Shown here in pieces: positions 61,838-64,000 of a stretch of 64,000 nt of DNA. The stretch is from CAWIJJ01 sp963836405 (GTDB lineage Bacteria > Acidobacteriota > Terriglobia > Bryobacterales > Bryobacteraceae), in the NCBI GenBank assembly GCA_963836405.1, contig CAWIJL010000007.1:784772-848771 (forward strand), read 5' to 3'. The translations under genes and the position numbers were made by a program. Numbering within the stretch: the first letter of the stretch is position 1; the number at the start of each line of letters is the position of its first letter. The notes under the pieces are model-generated. The model was not told the DNA's origin and made no database searches. It saw nothing but the letters and a program-made list of their open reading frames with translations.

Positions 61838-62701
61838 AAGCAGACCTCCTCGCGTGCCCCACGTGATCGAGTCTGCGGTGCTGCTATCAACCCCGGGCCG
61901 TCTATGCGGCCTTGGGGAGTCTTTTCTTCCTGGATGCCTTCACTTTCGATTCGAGAAGGTCGGCTGTGACGGCGCGCTGCGCGGCATTGTCCGGTTCGCG
62001 CCATCCAAGCATGGTCTGGCCGATCATACAGAAGTTGATGGCTCGGTGGTGTTTCGCAAGCCGTGGTGTTTATGTGAAAACCCCTGGTATCGCGACGCGC
62101 TTTCCACCTTTTTTCCATGTCCGAAGCCTCTTTCGTCCCCCTGTTCATCCCGATTACCGTGACTCGACATAATCCCGGACGTCCCGTTTTCCTTCATCGC
62201 TCTGCATGGGAATTCCACGCTGATGACTGGAGTTGAGGTGGCCGCGGCCAGGATTACCTCTAGCGTCGAGGAGTGCGGGCCGGATTTCAGGAATCCTGGA
62301 CGGGGTTAATGGTGTGAGACGGAAGATGGAAAAAGCGTCGCGCGCGCCACGTATTCGAAGGTTCCGCCATCCCCGAAGCGAGCCAGAACCGCTGGAAAGA
62401 GTCGCTGCAGTTCCAAAGTTCTATACTATCAACCTCTTGGAGGCGCTTCCTGCGCTTCAAGGAGAAACTGAGGCCAACCGATCAAACAGAGCCGGTGGCC
62501 AGCGGCTACCACTGAAATGACAGAAGACCTCGGGAAGTTAGCCGGCTTCTGCGGCAAGTGCAAGATTCTTCGAGAGATGATCTGCCCAGCGGTATCGTTG
62601 CGGTCTTGAACGCTGATTGAAATTCCCTCCCTGACCGTCGTCGAACGGCCACTCACAGTCCGGGTCCCGGGCCACCCCCAGAAGGAAGGTCACATAAGAA
62701 C
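61838..62701. other. Long gap with at most one tiny gene
   Basis: A minus-strand frame 61,902-62,027 (MIGQTMLGWREPDNAAQRAV, then LLESKVKASRKKRLPKAA) reads sensibly and could be a 41-residue basic protein or the tail of a broken gene. The rest of the 864 bp shows no coding frame, repeat or RNA that I can support. Confidence 0.3.
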
Positions 62702-63330
62702 ATGAAAACAAAGAAGAATGTAGATAAGCGCGCGCTCATACAGGTCCTCCGGGACAAAGGGCTCTCCGCCAGGAAGGCCGCTCAAGCGTTGAACACCATC
62801 CTCGATGCGTGGAAGCACGCCCTATGGTGCGGCGAAGAAGTCGAGGTGCCCGGGGGGATTCTGCAGGCCAAGATCACCAAGGGCCGGGAACAGGCCACGC
62901 TGCAGCTGTTTCAGAATATCTCATCCAAGGAGCCCCTGCTCCGCATGGTTCGGTATCCGGGAAGGCGCCGGGTGGTGAAGCTAATACCGGATCCCAATCT
63001 GCATTTACCACTGGATCCTCCGCCGCCACCACCGCTCCCATCTCTCCCACCTCTCCCGCCGCCTCCCCCGCCGCCGAAACCGGAGACCGCCGAGGAAATT
63101 GAAGAACGGCAGCTCGTCACCTGGTTGCTCCAGATCTCCAAGACTGCCGACGATCACACCATGCTCATCGTCCGCCGGGCGGTGGGGGCCCATCCGCGCG
63201 AACCTGGCAGCGCCTGCCGTACAAACCTGGGGCGTTGCTGCGCCGCCTGCGGCAATTCAAGGACTGTGGTTGGCGGTTTTTGTCGCTGGAGACGTTGGCG
63301 CAGCAGATTTCCGAACACTACTGGCTGTGA
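62702..63330 (+). CDS. HU/IHF-like DNA-binding protein with polyproline linker, frameshifted
   Basis: The N-terminal ~95 residues resemble an HU-type domain (DKRALIQVLRDKGLSARKAA, LNTILDAWKHALWCGEEVEV, PGG near the DNA-binding arm). A linker of mostly Pro and Leu follows (about 100-125), then EERQLVTWLLQISKTADDHT. Near 63,200 the frame is lost. The likely true end is in another frame (WQRLPYKPGALLRRLRQFKD, LETLAQQISEHYWL, stop at 63,328-63,330). Confidence 0.65.
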
Positions 63331-63354
63331 TTTCAAGAAAGGAATGACATTCCC

Positions 63355-64000
63355 ATGAAACAGAAGACATCCATCAACGAAAAAGCGCTGCTGTATCAGA
63401 TTGAGTGTCCGCTCCGCTCGGACGGAACCAGCTCAGGGCCGGAGGTGCCGGTCTTGGCGTGCGCCGAGAGCGTATACCGATGGCTCATCTCCGAAATCGT
63501 TGCCGGGCGCCAGCCTACCGCCGGTGCGACCCGCGAATACTACGAAGCGCAATGGCAGCAGACCAAGGTGTTCCAAAACCGTGCCGCCATCCCGGCGAAG
63601 CAATACGGGCGCTTGGTCATGCAAGGCGTGCGGGCATGTGCCCGGCTTCGCTCCTTGCTCTGGCCCCATGAGATCCTGCAGCCCCTCGCCCAGTACGAAC
63701 TGCTCGTCGATGGCGTAGCGATCACCGGCGAATACGCGGTGCTGCGGTCCTCGCGACGAAAACTAGAAGCCTTTATCCCCTACCTGCGGCACGGGGGCGT
63801 GAAACTGCGGCCTGTCATCCCGGACGTGGTGACGTATGCACGCTGGTTGGACGCCGCCGATCGCCTGCCGCTGGATCAGTGGCGGGTGAGCCGAATCTAT
63901 ATCATGCATTACTGGGTCAGCCAGAATCTGGCGGCCCTGCACCAGCCGGATACTGGCTTCGTCGGCCAGGCGCTGCGCGGCGCGGTGAGCGCCATCACCG
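63355..64000 (+). CDS. Hypothetical protein, cut by the window end
   Basis: An open frame of 215 codons starts MKQKTSINEKALLYQIECPL and runs to the edge. It contains VYRWLISEIVAGRQPTAGAT, LLVDGVAITGEYAVLRSSRR and RPVIPDVVTYARWLDAADRL. Spacing of an acidic residue before GEYAVLR recalls PD-(D/E)XK nucleases of RecB/Cas4 type, but the essential ExK pair is not clear. It follows the HU-like gene closely and may share its operon. Confidence 0.6.
   Translation, partial: MKQKTSINEKALLYQIECPLRSDGTSSGPEVPVLACAESVYRWLISEIVAGRQPTAGATREYYEAQWQQTKVFQNRAAIPAKQYGRLVMQGVRACARLRSLLWPHEILQPLAQYELLVDGVAITGEYAVLRSSRRKLEAFIPYLRHGGVKLRPVIPDVVTYARWLDAADRLPLDQWRVSRIYIMHYWVSQNLAALHQPDTGFVGQALRGAVSAIT

Noticed and set aside
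1..64000. CRISPR arrays, tRNA and rRNA genes
   Set aside because: No regularly spaced repeats and no tRNA- or rRNA-like sequences were found on reading; a dedicated scan was not possible.

Overview
The window looks like a high-GC chromosome segment of an Acidobacteriota-type bacterium (Bryobacterales or Candidatus Solibacter-like). This placement is an inference from gene style, flagellar gene order and the kinds of mobile elements; no rRNA or other marker gene is present to prove it.

Positions 1-32,014 hold a nearly complete flagellar locus. A minus-strand block (flgF, an unknown 245-codon gene, flgG, start of flgA) diverges from a long plus-strand series. That series runs fliK-flgD-flgE-fliN-fliO-fliP-fliQ-fliR-flhB-flhA-flhF-fliA-second fliN-DUF2802-like. 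A lone sigma-54 activator gene with a degenerate receiver follows on the minus strand. Then come flgM-flgN-like-flgK-flgL-fliM, flbD-motA-motB-fliW-csrA, the flagellin gene fliC with its own sigma-28-like promoter, a GGA-rich leader and a terminator, fliD, and finally flgB-flgC-fliE-fliF-fliG-fliH-fliI-fliJ. Most neighbours overlap by a few bases, so translation is probably coupled. Every export-apparatus gene from fliP to the DUF2802-like gene (about 7.25-14.13 kb) carries single-base frameshifts, eleven in about 7 kb, whereas the flanking flagellar genes have none. This is either a patch of poor consensus sequence or recent decay of exactly that module.

Positions 32-37 kb are transitional: a three-receiver response regulator, small hypothetical proteins, a zinc-binding anti-sigma-like protein and gene relics.

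Positions 37-59 kb are a junkyard of nested mobile elements lying over relics of a polysaccharide locus (Wzy/O-antigen ligase fragment, NusG/UpxY-like antiterminator pseudogene). (i) Two diverged IS3-family elements, one apparently inside the other, each carry a RepB/AEP-type primase gene tail-to-tail with the transposase genes. (ii) An IS4-type element with a 9-bp target duplication is split by a 2.55-kb element encoding a large serine recombinase. (iii) An IS66 relic is split by an IS110 element and by a recombinase-in-trio (RIT) element with 32-bp perfect inverted ends. The first recombinase gene of that RIT is itself split by a 2.27-kb IS with an 8-bp target duplication. The insertion order can be read from the sequence, and the interrupted genes rejoin in frame when the insertions are removed in silico.

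Positions 59.5-64 kb carry a tyrosine integrase and several island-type hypothetical genes, including an HU-like protein with a polyproline linker and a gene cut by the window end.
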